Shown one piece after another: positions 57,329-64,000 of a stretch of DNA of 64,000 bases; the first letter of the stretch is position 1, and each line of letters begins with the position of its first letter. The notes below the pieces were generated by a model, which ran no database searches, was not told the origin of the DNA, and was given only the letters and a program-made list of their open reading frames with translations. The position numbers and the translations under genes were made by a program. Source of the DNA: Microbacterium ureisolvens. Its GTDB lineage: Bacteria; Actinomycetota; Actinomycetes; Actinomycetales; Microbacteriaceae. The stretch covers positions 310,001 to 374,000 of the forward strand of contig NZ_JADIJE010000004.1 of NCBI RefSeq assembly GCF_015278315.1. The letters run 5' to 3'.

Positions 57329-57335
57329 CGAGGGG

Positions 57336-57551
57336 ATGAGACGCGAGCACGTCGATTCGTCGGCGATCGATTCGGTCGGCTACGACCCCGATACCGCCGT
57401 GCTCGAGATCGCGTTCACGTCGGGCGAGCTCTACCGGTACTACGCGGTTCCGCCGTCGGTCCACCGCGGTCTGCTCGCGGCCGATAGCGCCGGGCGGTTC
57501 TTCGCGGAGCGCATCCGCCACGTCTATCCCGACGAGCACATCCGGCGCTGA
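57336..57551 (+). CDS. KTSC-domain small protein
   Basis: 71 residues, nearly all one KTSC domain: SSAIDSVGYDPDTAVLEIAFTSGELYRYYAVPPSVHRGLLAADSAGRFFAERI. The family's Lys-Thr-Ser-Cys name motif is degenerate here, as in many members. Function unknown, sometimes linked to nucleic-acid-associated proteins. Monocistronic. Confidence 0.85.
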   Translation: MRREHVDSSAIDSVGYDPDTAVLEIAFTSGELYRYYAVPPSVHRGLLAADSAGRFFAERIRHVYPDEHIRR

Positions 57552-57634
57552 GCAGCGCTTCGCACAAGTTGCGCTGCGGGACTCGACTCGCGGCCGCCTG
57601 CGGGTGTCGCATCGCGGCTGACGCCGCGAACGAC

Positions 57635-57660
57635 GAAACCCCCGGAGAACCGGGGGTTTC
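57635..57660 (-). terminator. 11-bp-stem terminator of the tRNA cluster
   Basis: GAAACCCCCGG and its exact complement around AGAA, just beyond the encoded CCA of tRNA-Val(GAC). The T-run is short on either strand. It could also serve the KTSC gene from the other side. Confidence 0.65.
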
Positions 57661-57663
57661 AGG

Positions 57664-57738
57664 TGGTGGGCGATACTGGGATCGAACCAGTGACCTCTTC
57701 CGTGTCAGGGAAGCGCGCTACCGCTGCGCCAATCGCCC
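57664..57738 (-). tRNA. tRNA-Val (GAC)
   Basis: Cloverleaf with acceptor GGGCGAT/ATCGCCC, anticodon arm CTTCC-CTGACAC-GGAAG (anticodon GAC) and T-arm GGTTCGATCC. CCA is encoded (57664-57666). Confidence 0.93.
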
Positions 57739-57765
57739 GAGTCGAGCTCCGGTCGGGACCGGGAG

Positions 57766-57839
57766 TGGAGGTGGCGACGGGATTCGAACCCGTGTAAACG
57801 GCTTTGCAGGCCGGTGCCTAGCCGCTCGGCCACGCCACC
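57766..57839 (-). tRNA. tRNA-Cys (GCA)
   Basis: Acceptor GGTGGCG/CGCCACC, anticodon loop CTGCAAA (GCA), T-arm GGTTCGAATCC; discriminator U and an encoded CCA. Confidence 0.93.
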
Positions 57840-57892
57840 GCGTGTGGTTTGACCCCACGTGCCGTGATCTCCGGAGGAGATCCCTGCACTCG

Positions 57893-57965
57893 AGCGGATG
57901 ACGAGACTCGAACTCGCGACCCTCACCTTGGCAAGGTGATGCGCTACCAACTGCGCTACATCCGC
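57893..57965 (-). tRNA. tRNA-Gly (GCC)
   Basis: Acceptor GCGGATG/CATCCGC, anticodon loop TTGCCAA (GCC), T-arm with GTTCGAGTC. CCA is not encoded. First of the minus-strand cluster Gly-Cys-Val. Confidence 0.93.
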
Positions 57966-58003
57966 ATTTCGTTTCCGGGATTCGCACCCCGGGCACTTGA
58001 AAG

Positions 58004-58031
58004 ACTTTAGCCGATCCTCGGCGTCATGCAA
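58004..58031 (-). promoter_or_regulatory. Promoter of the tRNA-Gly-Cys-Val cluster
   Basis: TTGCAT (58031..58026), 16-nt spacer, TAAAGT (58009..58004) on the minus strand, about 39 nt before tRNA-Gly. One of the best -35/-10 pairs in the window. Confidence 0.55.
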
Positions 58032-58067
58032 AACCGGACGCACCCCGCGCGTGTCACACCGATGTGG

Positions 58068-58097
58068 TTCGAGCGAGCCTCCGGCATCCGCTAGTAT
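58068..58097 (+). promoter_or_regulatory. Candidate promoter of tRNA-Val(CAC)
   Basis: TTCGAG (58068-58073), 18-nt spacer, TAGTAT (58092-58097), 25 nt before the tRNA. Confidence 0.4.
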
Positions 58098-58122
58098 CGT
58101 TACTCGTCCCCCTCGGGGGCAC

Positions 58123-58195
58123 GGGCGATTGGCGCAGTTGGTAGCGCGCTTCCTTCACACGGAAGAGGTCATCAGTTCGAGTCTGGTATCGCCCA
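58123..58195 (+). tRNA. tRNA-Val (CAC)
   Basis: Acceptor GGGCGAT/ATCGCCC, anticodon loop TTCACAC (CAC), T-arm AGTTCGAGTCT. Nearly identical in its acceptor and D-arm to tRNA-Val(GAC) on the other strand 385 bp away. CCA not encoded. Confidence 0.93.
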
Positions 58196-58202
58196 CCGAC
58201 AG

Positions 58203-58234
58203 GAAGACCCGGCCACCTCGGTGGCCGGGTCTTC
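58203..58234 (+). terminator. Terminator of tRNA-Val(CAC)
   Basis: GAAGACCCGGCCACC and its exact complement (15-bp arms, tight TC centre), followed by a pyrimidine-rich tail TCGTTCTCG. Starts 8 nt after the tRNA. Confidence 0.8.
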
Positions 58235-58243
58235 TCGTTCTCG

Positions 58244-58783
58244 TCAGCTGCCGACGTCCCAGCCGTAGCGGCGGTGCAAGGCGTCGGCGACGCGCGCGAA
58301 CCGGGTCAGGTCCAGTGCCGCCGCCTCGCGACGCATGCCGGCGCGATGCACGCTGTAGACCTGCTCGATGTCGATCCACGAAGGGCGTCCCTGCGCGTCC
58401 CACTCCCCCGTGCCCAGCGCGAGGAAGTCGCGGTCGCCGTCGTGCGCCTTGCTGGTGAGACGGACGGCGTACACGCGCTCTTCGCTCTGCCGGGCGATCA
58501 CCAGGACGGGGCGGTCCTTCCCGCGTCCGTCGTTCTCGGCGTAAGGCACCCAGGTCCAGACGATCTCTCCGGCGTCCGGGTCGCCGTCACGGTCGGGCGC
58601 GTACGTGATGCGCAGCGCGTTCCGCGCGGGCGGGGCCACCTCCACGGTGGCGGTGGCGCCGCTGCGGCTCTCGAGCGGCGGTCTGGGCGCGGAGGCGGGC
58701 GGAGAGGGGCGGGAGGCGCGCTGCGGCCGGAAGAGGCCGCTCAGGATGCCGCGCAGCCCGTTTCGCTGAGTCACAGTCGTCAT
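58244..58783 (-). CDS. PemK/MazF-like growth inhibitor protein, orphan
   Basis: 179 residues. The first 75 are Pro/Arg/Ser-rich and probably disordered. The rest has the PemK-like core: GEIVWTWVPYAENDGRGKDRPVLVIARQS, VYAVRLTSK and a C-terminal IDIEQVYSVHR. In MazF-type RNases the G-D-x-R-P-V-L-V strand and the T/S residue are central. No antitoxin gene is adjacent, so an active toxin pair is not shown. The frame begins ATG at 58783, but TAGGAT overlaps that ATG and lies 7 nt before an in-frame GTG at 58774, which may be the true leaderless start. Confidence 0.75.
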   Translation of the reverse strand: MTTVTQRNGLRGILSGLFRPQRASRPSPPASAPRPPLESRSGATATVEVAPPARNALRITYAPDRDGDPDAGEIVWTWVPYAENDGRGKDRPVLVIARQSEERVYAVRLTSKAHDGDRDFLALGTGEWDAQGRPSWIDIEQVYSVHRAGMRREAAALDLTRFARVADALHRRYGWDVGS

Positions 58784-58813
58784 CCTAGGAGCGCCCGGGT
58801 GAACCCGGCCGCA

Positions 58814-58865
58814 CACGGCGAAGGGCGCCGCGGTGGGGGGAACCGCGACGCCCCTTCGGGCCGTG
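58814..58865 (-). terminator. Nested hairpin downstream of amtB
   Basis: An outer stem CACGG/CCGTG with GAAGGGCG/CGCCCCTTC pairing (bulged) encloses an inner CGCGGT/ACCGCG hairpin, 10 bp after the amtB stop. Confidence 0.55.
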
Positions 58866-58874
58866 CCGGATGTC

Positions 58875-60143
58875 TCAGGCGCGCGAGCCCTCGAGCACGT
58901 AGCCCTCCTCGCCGTGGACGACGGTGTCGATGCCGGCGACCTCGTCCTCGTTCTTGACGCGGAAGCCGAGCGTCTTCTCGATCACGAAGCCGATGCCGTA
59001 CGCCAGCACGAACGAGTAGACCAGCACCGCGACGGCGGCGATCGCCTGCACGAGCAGCTGCGTGAGGTTGCCGCTGTAGATGAGGCCGGTGCTGTTGGCG
59101 AAGAAGCCGAGGTACAGCGTTCCGATGAGACCGCCGACCAGGTGGATGCCCACCACGTCGAGCGAGTCGTCGAAGCCCCACTTGTACTTGAGCTCGATCG
59201 CGAGGGCGCAGACCGCACCGGCGACGAGGCCGAGGACGATCGCCCAGATCGGGGTGAGCGACGCGCAGGCCGGGGTGATGGCGACCAGACCGGCGACGGC
59301 GCCCGAGGCGGCGCCCACCGAGGTCGGCTTGCCGTCCTTGACCTTCTCGACCACGAGCCAGGCGAGCAGGGCGGCGGCGGGCGCGGCGATGGTGTTCACG
59401 AACGCGAGCGCGGCGGTCCCGTCGGCGGCGAGCTCCGAGCCGGCGTTGAAGCCGAACCAGCCGAACCACAGCAGGCCCGCGCCCAGCAGCACGAACGGCG
59501 GGTTGTGCGGGACGTGGACGCCCTTCTGGAAGCCGAGGCGCTTGCCGAGCACGAGGGCCAGTGCGAGCGCGGCCGCACCGGCGTTGATGTGCACAGCGGT
59601 GCCGCCGGCGAAGTCGATCGCACCGACGCCGAACCACTCCTGCATGCCGTAGGTGATCCAGCCGCCGTAGGCGAAGCTGCCGTCCTCGGCGAGGCCGAAG
59701 TTGAAGACCCAGCTGGCGACCGGGAAGTAGACGATCGTCGCCCAGATCGCGGCGAAGATCATCCACGAGCCGAACTTCGCCCGGTCGGCGATGGCGCCGG
59801 AGACCAGCGCGACGGTGAGGATGGCGAACGTGGCCTGGAAGGCGACGAAGGCCAGCGGCGGGTAGGCGGCGCCCTCAGGCGTCTCGAGCAGGCTGGTCAG
59901 TCCGATGGCCGACCAGTCGATCGACCAGGGTGCGACGAGTCCGTCGGCGCTGGGGAAGGCGATTGCGTAGCCGTAGATCACCCACAGCACGCCGATGAGC
60001 CCCAGTGCTCCGAAGCTCAGCATCATCATGCTGATGACGCTCTTGGCCTTGACCAGGCCGCCGTAGAAGAACGCGAGACCGGGCGTCATCAACAAGACGA
60101 GCGCGGCCGCGATGAGCATGAATGCGGTGTTGCCTTGATCCAT
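58875..60143 (-). CDS. amtB: Ammonium transporter
   Basis: 422 residues, eleven or so membrane helices. TAFMLIAAALVLLMTPGLAFFYGGLV (first helix with family GLAFFYGG), AYGGWITYGMQEWFGVGAIDFAGGTAVHINAGAAAL (the His of the pore, family DFAGGTVVHI), and FGFNAGSELAAD are visible. The second pore His region (DVVGIHLVGGLIGTL) is also intact. No glnK follows, unlike many actinobacteria. Two GlnR-type box pairs lie upstream, so induction in nitrogen limitation is expected. Confidence 0.95.
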   Translation of the reverse strand: MDQGNTAFMLIAAALVLLMTPGLAFFYGGLVKAKSVISMMMLSFGALGLIGVLWVIYGYAIAFPSADGLVAPWSIDWSAIGLTSLLETPEGAAYPPLAFVAFQATFAILTVALVSGAIADRAKFGSWMIFAAIWATIVYFPVASWVFNFGLAEDGSFAYGGWITYGMQEWFGVGAIDFAGGTAVHINAGAAALALALVLGKRLGFQKGVHVPHNPPFVLLGAGLLWFGWFGFNAGSELAADGTAALAFVNTIAAPAAALLAWLVVEKVKDGKPTSVGAASGAVAGLVAITPACASLTPIWAIVLGLVAGAVCALAIELKYKWGFDDSLDVVGIHLVGGLIGTLYLGFFANSTGLIYSGNLTQLLVQAIAAVAVLVYSFVLAYGIGFVIEKTLGFRVKNEDEVAGIDTVVHGEEGYVLEGSRA

Positions 60144-60234
60144 CTCGGTGGAGAACCTCTCTGCGGGTGACGCAGGTGTAGCGTCGGGTTCCCTCAGTGT
60201 GACGACGCCCCGTTTCGGCAGCGGGACGAGCCGT

Positions 60235-60250
60235 GTTTCCCCTTCGTTAC
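60235..60250 (-). promoter_or_regulatory. GlnR-like box pair 1 upstream of amtB
   Basis: On the minus strand GTAAC (60250..60246), 6 nt, GAAAC (60239..60235): an exact match to the gTnAC-N6-GaAAC consensus of GlnR in Streptomyces and Mycobacterium. About 95 bp upstream of the amtB ATG. Confidence 0.6.
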
Positions 60251-60265
60251 GCGAGGCGTGCGTAC

Positions 60266-60281
60266 GTAAACATCGTGTTTC
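60266..60281 (-). promoter_or_regulatory. GlnR-like box pair 2 upstream of amtB
   Basis: On the minus strand GAAAC (60281..60277), 6 nt, TTTAC (60270..60266). The half-sites are 11 bp apart, as in tandem a/b GlnR sites, with TTTAC a one-base variant. Confidence 0.5.
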
Positions 60282-60324
60282 GGCGCGCCGAATGCGTGCC
60301 GCGAATCCGGCGCGAGTCGCCCGG

Positions 60325-61353
60325 TCAGGCCAGTGTCGAGGCGACGAGCCGGGAGATCGCCCGCAGGTACTTCTTGCGGTAGCCGCCGGCCAGCATCTCC
60401 TCGGGGAAGACGAGATCCAGCGAGGTGCCGGTCGCGCGGATCGGCAGCTGCGCGTCGTAGACCCGGTCGATGAAGGCGACGAACCGCAAGGCCGCGGACT
60501 GGTCGGTGAACGGCGTCACCTCGCGCAGTCCCACGAGCGACAGATCCTCGATCAGTCGGATGTACCTCGACGGATGCACGTGCGCGAGGTGGGCGATGAG
60601 CGCGTCGAAGGTGTCGTCCGACGCGAGACCCGCGGCTGCGGCATCCGCGATCGCCGCTTCGTACTGCGGCGTGTCGAGCACGACGGCGTGGCCGTCCACC
60701 GCGCGGTGACGATAGTCGGTGCCGTCGATCCGGATCGTCTGGAAGCTCGAGGCCATCGCGTGGATCTCGCGCAGGAAGTCCTGCGCGGCGAACCGCCCCT
60801 CGCCCAGTGCGTTGGGAGGGGTGTTGGATGTCGCAGCCAGCCGTGTTCCAGATGCCACGAGTTCGCCCAGCAGGCGTGTCATGACCATCGTGTCGCCGGG
60901 GTCGTCGAGCTCGAACTCGTCGATGCACAGGAGGTCCGAGCCGCGGAACAGCTCGACGGTGTTCTGGTAGCCCAGCGCACCCACCAGCGCGGTGTACTCG
61001 ATGAACGACCCGAAGTACTTCCTGCGCGCCGGCATCGCGTGGTAGACGGACGCCAGGAGGTGGGTCTTGCCGACGCCGAAGCCGCCGTCGAGGTACACGC
61101 CCGGCTTCAGCTCCGGTCGCTTGGCGCGGCGGAACAGACCGCCCTTGGCGGGCGCCGCGCTGCCCGAGAACGCCTGCAGCAGATCCTTCGCGGCCTGCTG
61201 CGACGGGTAGGCCGGATCGGCGCGATACGTCTCGAAGGTCGCGTCGGCGAACTGCGGCGGCGGAACCAGCGCGGCGACCATCTCGGCGCCGGCGAGCTGC
61301 GGGGCGCGCTCCGCGAGGTGGACGACGCCGGTGCGGGTGGCGGAGACGGTCAT
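60325..61353 (-). CDS. zapE: Cell division ATPase ZapE (AFG1-like)
   Basis: 342 residues. Walker A LDGGFGVGKTHLLAS (about 86-100), Walker B DLLCIDEFELDDPGDTM, sensor VASGTRLAATSNTPPNALGEGRF and R-finger region typical of AFG1/ZapE. Members modulate FtsZ in proteobacteria; the actinobacterial role is unstudied. ATG preceded by ACAGGACC. Divergent from the rhodanese gene across a 206-bp gap. Confidence 0.9.
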   Translation of the reverse strand: MTVSATRTGVVHLAERAPQLAGAEMVAALVPPPQFADATFETYRADPAYPSQQAAKDLLQAFSGSAAPAKGGLFRRAKRPELKPGVYLDGGFGVGKTHLLASVYHAMPARRKYFGSFIEYTALVGALGYQNTVELFRGSDLLCIDEFELDDPGDTMVMTRLLGELVASGTRLAATSNTPPNALGEGRFAAQDFLREIHAMASSFQTIRIDGTDYRHRAVDGHAVVLDTPQYEAAIADAAAAGLASDDTFDALIAHLAHVHPSRYIRLIEDLSLVGLREVTPFTDQSAALRFVAFIDRVYDAQLPIRATGTSLDLVFPEEMLAGGYRKKYLRAISRLVASTLA

Positions 61354-61382
61354 GCGGGTCCTGTGTCGGAGTGAGGGACTGC

Positions 61383-61418
61383 CTGTGACGGAGTCCTGCG
61401 TGCGGCTGTGACGGAGTC
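61383..61418. repeat. Short direct repeat in the zapE leader
   Basis: CTGTGACGGAGTC occurs at 61383 and 61406, 23 bp apart, within the gap of about 200 bp between zapE and the rhodanese gene. A related TGTGTCGGAGT precedes them. Confidence 0.5.
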
Positions 61419-61463
61419 TTACTCGAGTGCTGTGCTCGTCCGGCTGGGAATCTAAGGTCGGAG

Positions 61464-61488
61464 GCGACGGTTCAACCCTAACCGTCGC
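61464..61488. promoter_or_regulatory. Inverted repeat in the zapE-rhodanese gene gap
   Basis: GCGACGGTT and AACCGTCGC flank CAACCCT. It lies beside a possible minus-strand TAGATT -10 for zapE, so could be an operator. Nothing else in this gap is recognised. Confidence 0.35.
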
Positions 61489-61559
61489 CCGCGCGCGGCA
61501 GGTCCCGCTTGACACCGGATGACCGCCGCCCGCCTCGCACCCCGAATCCAGGAGACGCC

Positions 61560-62465
61560 ATGGCCATCGAGACCGACACCTCGTCCGAGAAGTTCGCCGA
61601 GTACGCAGAGCCCGGTCGGCTCGTCACCGGCGACTGGCTGGAGGCGCATCTGGGTGAGCCGGGCCTGGTCGTGGTGGAGTCCGACGAGGACGTCCTGCTG
61701 TACGAGACGGGGCACATCCCCGGGGCGGTAAAGGTCGACTGGCACACCGAGCTGAACGACCCGGTCGTGCGCGACTACGTCGACGGCGAGGGCTTCGCGG
61801 CGCTGCTGAGCCGCAAGGGCATCTCGCGCGGTGACACCGTGGTGATCTACGGCGACAAGAACAACTGGTGGGCCGCGTACGCGCTGTGGGTGTTCTCCCT
61901 CTTCGGGCACGAAGACGTCAGGCTCCTGGACGGCGGGCGCGACAAGTGGATCGCCGAGGGGCGGCCGATCACGACGGATGCCTCGACCCCGGCGCCGACC
62001 GAATACCCCGTGGTGGAGCGCGACGACAGTGTGCTGCGGGCGTACAAGGACGACGTGCTGGCGCACCTCGGCCGCGGACCGCTCATCGACGTCCGCTCCC
62101 CCGAGGAGTACGACGGCACGCGCACTTCGGCGCCCGCGTATCCCGAGGAGGGCGCGCTCCGCGCCGGCCACATCCCGTCCGCGCAGAGCGTCCCGTGGGC
62201 GCGCGCGGTCGCGCCTGACGGCGGATTCAAGACGCGAGCCGAGCTCGACGCCATCTACCGCGGGGAGGTCGGCCTGGCCGACGACGACGCGATCGTCGCG
62301 TACTGCCGCATCGGCGAGCGCTCCAGCCACACCTGGTTCGTGCTCAAGCACCTCCTCGGGTTCGACGACGTCCGCAACTACGACGGCTCGTGGACCGAGT
62401 GGGGCAGCGCGGTCCGGGTGCCGATCGTCTCCGGCGCAGAGCCCGGCGAGGCGCCCGCGCGCTGA
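61560..62465 (+). CDS. sseA: Thiosulfate sulfurtransferase (tandem rhodanese)
   Basis: 301 residues, two rhodanese domains. The N-terminal one is inactive ([15 protein letters not shown], no active Cys). The C-terminal one has the catalytic Cys249 in [14 protein letters not shown], the CRxGxR loop of thiosulfate-type rather than mercaptopyruvate-type enzymes. RBS CAGGAGACGCC. Followed by a SufE-family gene, as with sseA-Rv3284 in Mycobacterium, which suggests a sulfur-relay pair. Confidence 0.9.
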   Translation: MAIETDTSSEKFAEYAEPGRLVTGDWLEAHLGEPGLVVVESDEDVLLYETGHIPGAVKVDWHTELNDPVVRDYVDGEGFAALLSRKGISRGDTVVIYGDKNNWWAAYALWVFSLFGHEDVRLLDGGRDKWIAEGRPITTDASTPAPTEYPVVERDDSVLRAYKDDVLAHLGRGPLIDVRSPEEYDGTRTSAPAYPEEGALRAGHIPSAQSVPWARAVAPDGGFKTRAELDAIYRGEVGLADDDAIVAYCRIGERSSHTWFVLKHLLGFDDVRNYDGSWTEWGSAVRVPIVSGAEPGEAPAR

Positions 62466-62500
62466 GCCGCGGCATCCGTCGGCATGGGAAAATGGACGGG

Positions 62501-62938
62501 ATGACCGACGCCGCCCTGCACGACCGCCTCGCCGAGATCCGCGACGAGTTCCTCGAGCTGCCCGAACCCGACCGGCTGCAGCTTCTCCTGGAGTACTCGT
62601 ACGAGCTCCCGCCCATCCCGGCGGAGTACGAGGGCCATCCGGAGCTGTGCGAGCGCGTAGTCGAGTGCCAGTCCCCGGTCTATATCGTCGTCGACGTCGA
62701 CCCCGAGGGCATTGTCGCGATGCACGCCACCGCGCCGCCGGAGGCGCCGACCACCCGCGGGTTCGCGAGCATCCTCGCCCAGGGGCTCACCGGGCTGACG
62801 GTCGCGGAGGTGCTGGCCGTGCCCGTGGACTACCCCCAGACGCTGGGCCTCACCCGAGTGGTCTCGCCGCTGCGGATCTCGGGCATGACGGGCATGCTGC
62901 TGCGCGCGCAGCGCCAGGTGCGCACCAAGTCCGCCTGA
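62501..62938 (+). CDS. sufE: SufE-family cysteine desulfuration protein
   Basis: 145 residues (148 if the in-frame ATG at 62492 is used). RDEFLELPEPDRLQLLLEYS, and the persulfide-carrying Cys56 in RVVECQSPVYIVVDV, match SufE. It accepts sulfur from a SufS-type desulfurase, but no suf operon is in the window. Located 36 bp after the rhodanese gene, so sulfur transfer between the two products is plausible. Confidence 0.9.
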   Translation: MTDAALHDRLAEIRDEFLELPEPDRLQLLLEYSYELPPIPAEYEGHPELCERVVECQSPVYIVVDVDPEGIVAMHATAPPEAPTTRGFASILAQGLTGLTVAEVLAVPVDYPQTLGLTRVVSPLRISGMTGMLLRAQRQVRTKSA

Positions 62939-62950
62939 CGCCGAACGTCG

Positions 62951-64000
62951 CTACGCCGGGACGATCCCCTGTGCGCGCAGCCAGGTGCTGATGCTGTCGC
63001 TCCACCGCTCCTGGTCGTAGTTCCAGAGCTTGGTGTGCCGCGCCACCTCGAACACCTGCATCTCGACGAGGTCGGGCCGGGCGGCGACGAGGTCGTGGGA
63101 GGCGTCGGACGGGACGAATCCGTCGTCGTCGCTGTGGAGGATGAGGACCGGATGCCGCAGCTCGGCCGCTCGCGCCACGACGTCGAGCTGGTCGAGGCGG
63201 ATCGCCGCGCCGGTGCGCGTCAACGGGGCGGCCCACTCGTTCTGCAGGGCCTCGATCGCCAGGCGGCTGACCGGCAGGGGCACGCGCTCGACGCGCGCCT
63301 GGTACGCCAGCACCACTCGCCAGTCGACGACCGGGGACTCGAGGATGAGACCGGCGATCGCGTCGCCGTGCGCCGAGTTGAGCGCGAGCTGCAGCGCGAT
63401 CGCGCCGCCCATGGACCAGCCCATGATGATGATCCGGCGCGCGCCGCGCCGGCGGGCGAAACCGACCGCTGCGTCGACGTCGCGCCACTCCGTCGCCCCG
63501 AGCGCGTAGGTGCCGCTGCGGCTGCGCGGCGCCTCGCCGTCGTTGCGGTACGAGACCACGAGCGACGTGATGCCGAGGGCGTGGAAGACCGGGACGGCGC
63601 GGAGGCACTCCGCGCGGGTCGTCCCGCGTCCGTGCACCTGGATGACCCAGGTCTCCCCGGTGCCCGCGGCGAAGAGCCACGCCGGGCAGGGGCCGACGGT
63701 CGACCCGATCAGCTCGGGCGTGAAAGGCAGGTGAAGCTGCTCGGGGCGGTCGTAGTACCACCCGCTGAATGCGGCTTCCGGCTCCAGGCGCGCGTCGGAG
63801 GGGATGTGGGTCAGCAGCTTGCGCTTGACACTCGTGGCGTCCTCCGAGAGCACGGAGCCGAGCTTGATGTAGTCGGAGGTGCCGCTGGTGAACAGCCCGT
63901 AGCGTCCGGGAAGCCCGGTGTCTGCGGTGCGCGACAGCGTGATCGTCTGCGCCGCGGTGTCGAGCGCCAGGATGCGCGTGTCGTGCTCGCGACGCGCGGG
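62951..64000 (-). CDS. Alpha/beta hydrolase, 5' end outside the window
   Basis: Open to the right edge in the same frame (350 codons visible), so the gene is partial; an internal GTG near 63853 is unlikely to be the start because the preceding residues GRYGLFTSGTSDYIKLGSVL fit the family. Nucleophile motif GWSMGG (GxSxG), Asp in LHSDDDGFV and His in VARHTKLW complete the triad. It resembles large actinobacterial hydrolases with an N-terminal extension. Substrate unknown. Confidence 0.85.
   Translation of the reverse strand, partial: PARREHDTRILALDTAAQTITLSRTADTGLPGRYGLFTSGTSDYIKLGSVLSEDATSVKRKLLTHIPSDARLEPEAAFSGWYYDRPEQLHLPFTPELIGSTVGPCPAWLFAAGTGETWVIQVHGRGTTRAECLRAVPVFHALGITSLVVSYRNDGEAPRSRSGTYALGATEWRDVDAAVGFARRRGARRIIIMGWSMGGAIALQLALNSAHGDAIAGLILESPVVDWRVVLAYQARVERVPLPVSRLAIEALQNEWAAPLTRTGAAIRLDQLDVVARAAELRHPVLILHSDDDGFVPSDASHDLVAARPDLVEMQVFEVARHTKLWNYDQERWSDSISTWLRAQGIVPA

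Overview
This window is high-GC actinobacterial chromosome, most likely a Microbacterium-like member of the Microbacteriaceae. The evidence is base composition, frequent GTG starts, GTGA/ATGA gene overlaps, a fused actinobacterial-type mIHF domain, the actinobacterial form of PriA without a P-loop, and conserved neighbourhoods (rel-secFD-yajC-ruvBAC-yebC-pdxTS; pyr operon-mIHF/gmk-rpoZ-metK-priA-fmt-rsmB; aro-mltG-ruvX-alaS-rpsD). Almost all of it is core metabolism and information processing, mostly on the minus strand. I see no prophage, insertion sequence or CRISPR array.

Layout. 1-2.5 kb: hisE, rpe, a glutaminase-STAS protein and a small Tudor-like protein. 2.5-18.1 kb: a long minus-strand run, read in the direction of transcription as pyrR-pyrB-pyrC-PH protein-carA-carB-pyrF-(mIHF-gmk fusion)-rpoZ, then metK-priA-fmt-rsmB. 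18.2-23.9 kb: a less conserved patch with a DoxX protein, a metallo-beta-lactamase/Rieske fusion and a SWIM-SNF2 helicase. 24-36.1 kb: rpsD, a small membrane protein, alaS-ruvX-mltG-aroE-aroC-aroK-aroB, an acetyltransferase, aroQ, efp and nusB. 36.3-40.5 kb: rarA, then plus-strand genes for a small membrane protein, a DUF349 coiled-coil protein and an AbiEi-like protein. 40.5-51.4 kb: rel-secF-secD-yajC, ruvB-ruvA, ruvC, yebC, an EVE/PUA-like protein and pdxT-pdxS, with pdxR-pdxY divergent. 53.7-64 kb: HIT-thrS, a DNA alkylation repair protein, a KTSC protein, four tRNA genes, a PemK-like protein, amtB, zapE, a rhodanese-SufE pair and an alpha/beta hydrolase that runs off the right edge.

How the parts work together. 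The pyr operon makes UMP from glutamine, bicarbonate and aspartate; a PyrR-type RNA loop lies over the pyrR ribosome binding site, so uridine nucleotides probably control translation. The aro genes make chorismate. pdxS-pdxT with the divergent MocR-type regulator and pyridoxal kinase form a vitamin B6 module around a perfect palindrome. amtB carries two GlnR-like box pairs. Many monocistronic or lead genes have a TANNNT -10 element 6-7 nt before the start codon, which predicts leaderless transcripts.

Features worth a second look: (i) a strongly over-represented word, ACGGATGCC with core GGATGCC, about equal on both strands and paired head-to-head inside two terminators, an arrangement like DNA-uptake sequences; (ii) the mIHF-guanylate kinase fusion; (iii) the MBL-Rieske protein with domain order opposite to CMP-sialic acid hydroxylase; (iv) a 59-bp tandem array made from the end of rpsD; (v) an EF-P with a PGKGG tip loop; (vi) a symmetric -10 element serving rpe and the glutaminase gene in both directions. 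Plus-strand coordinates were read by eye, so small sites may be off by one base.
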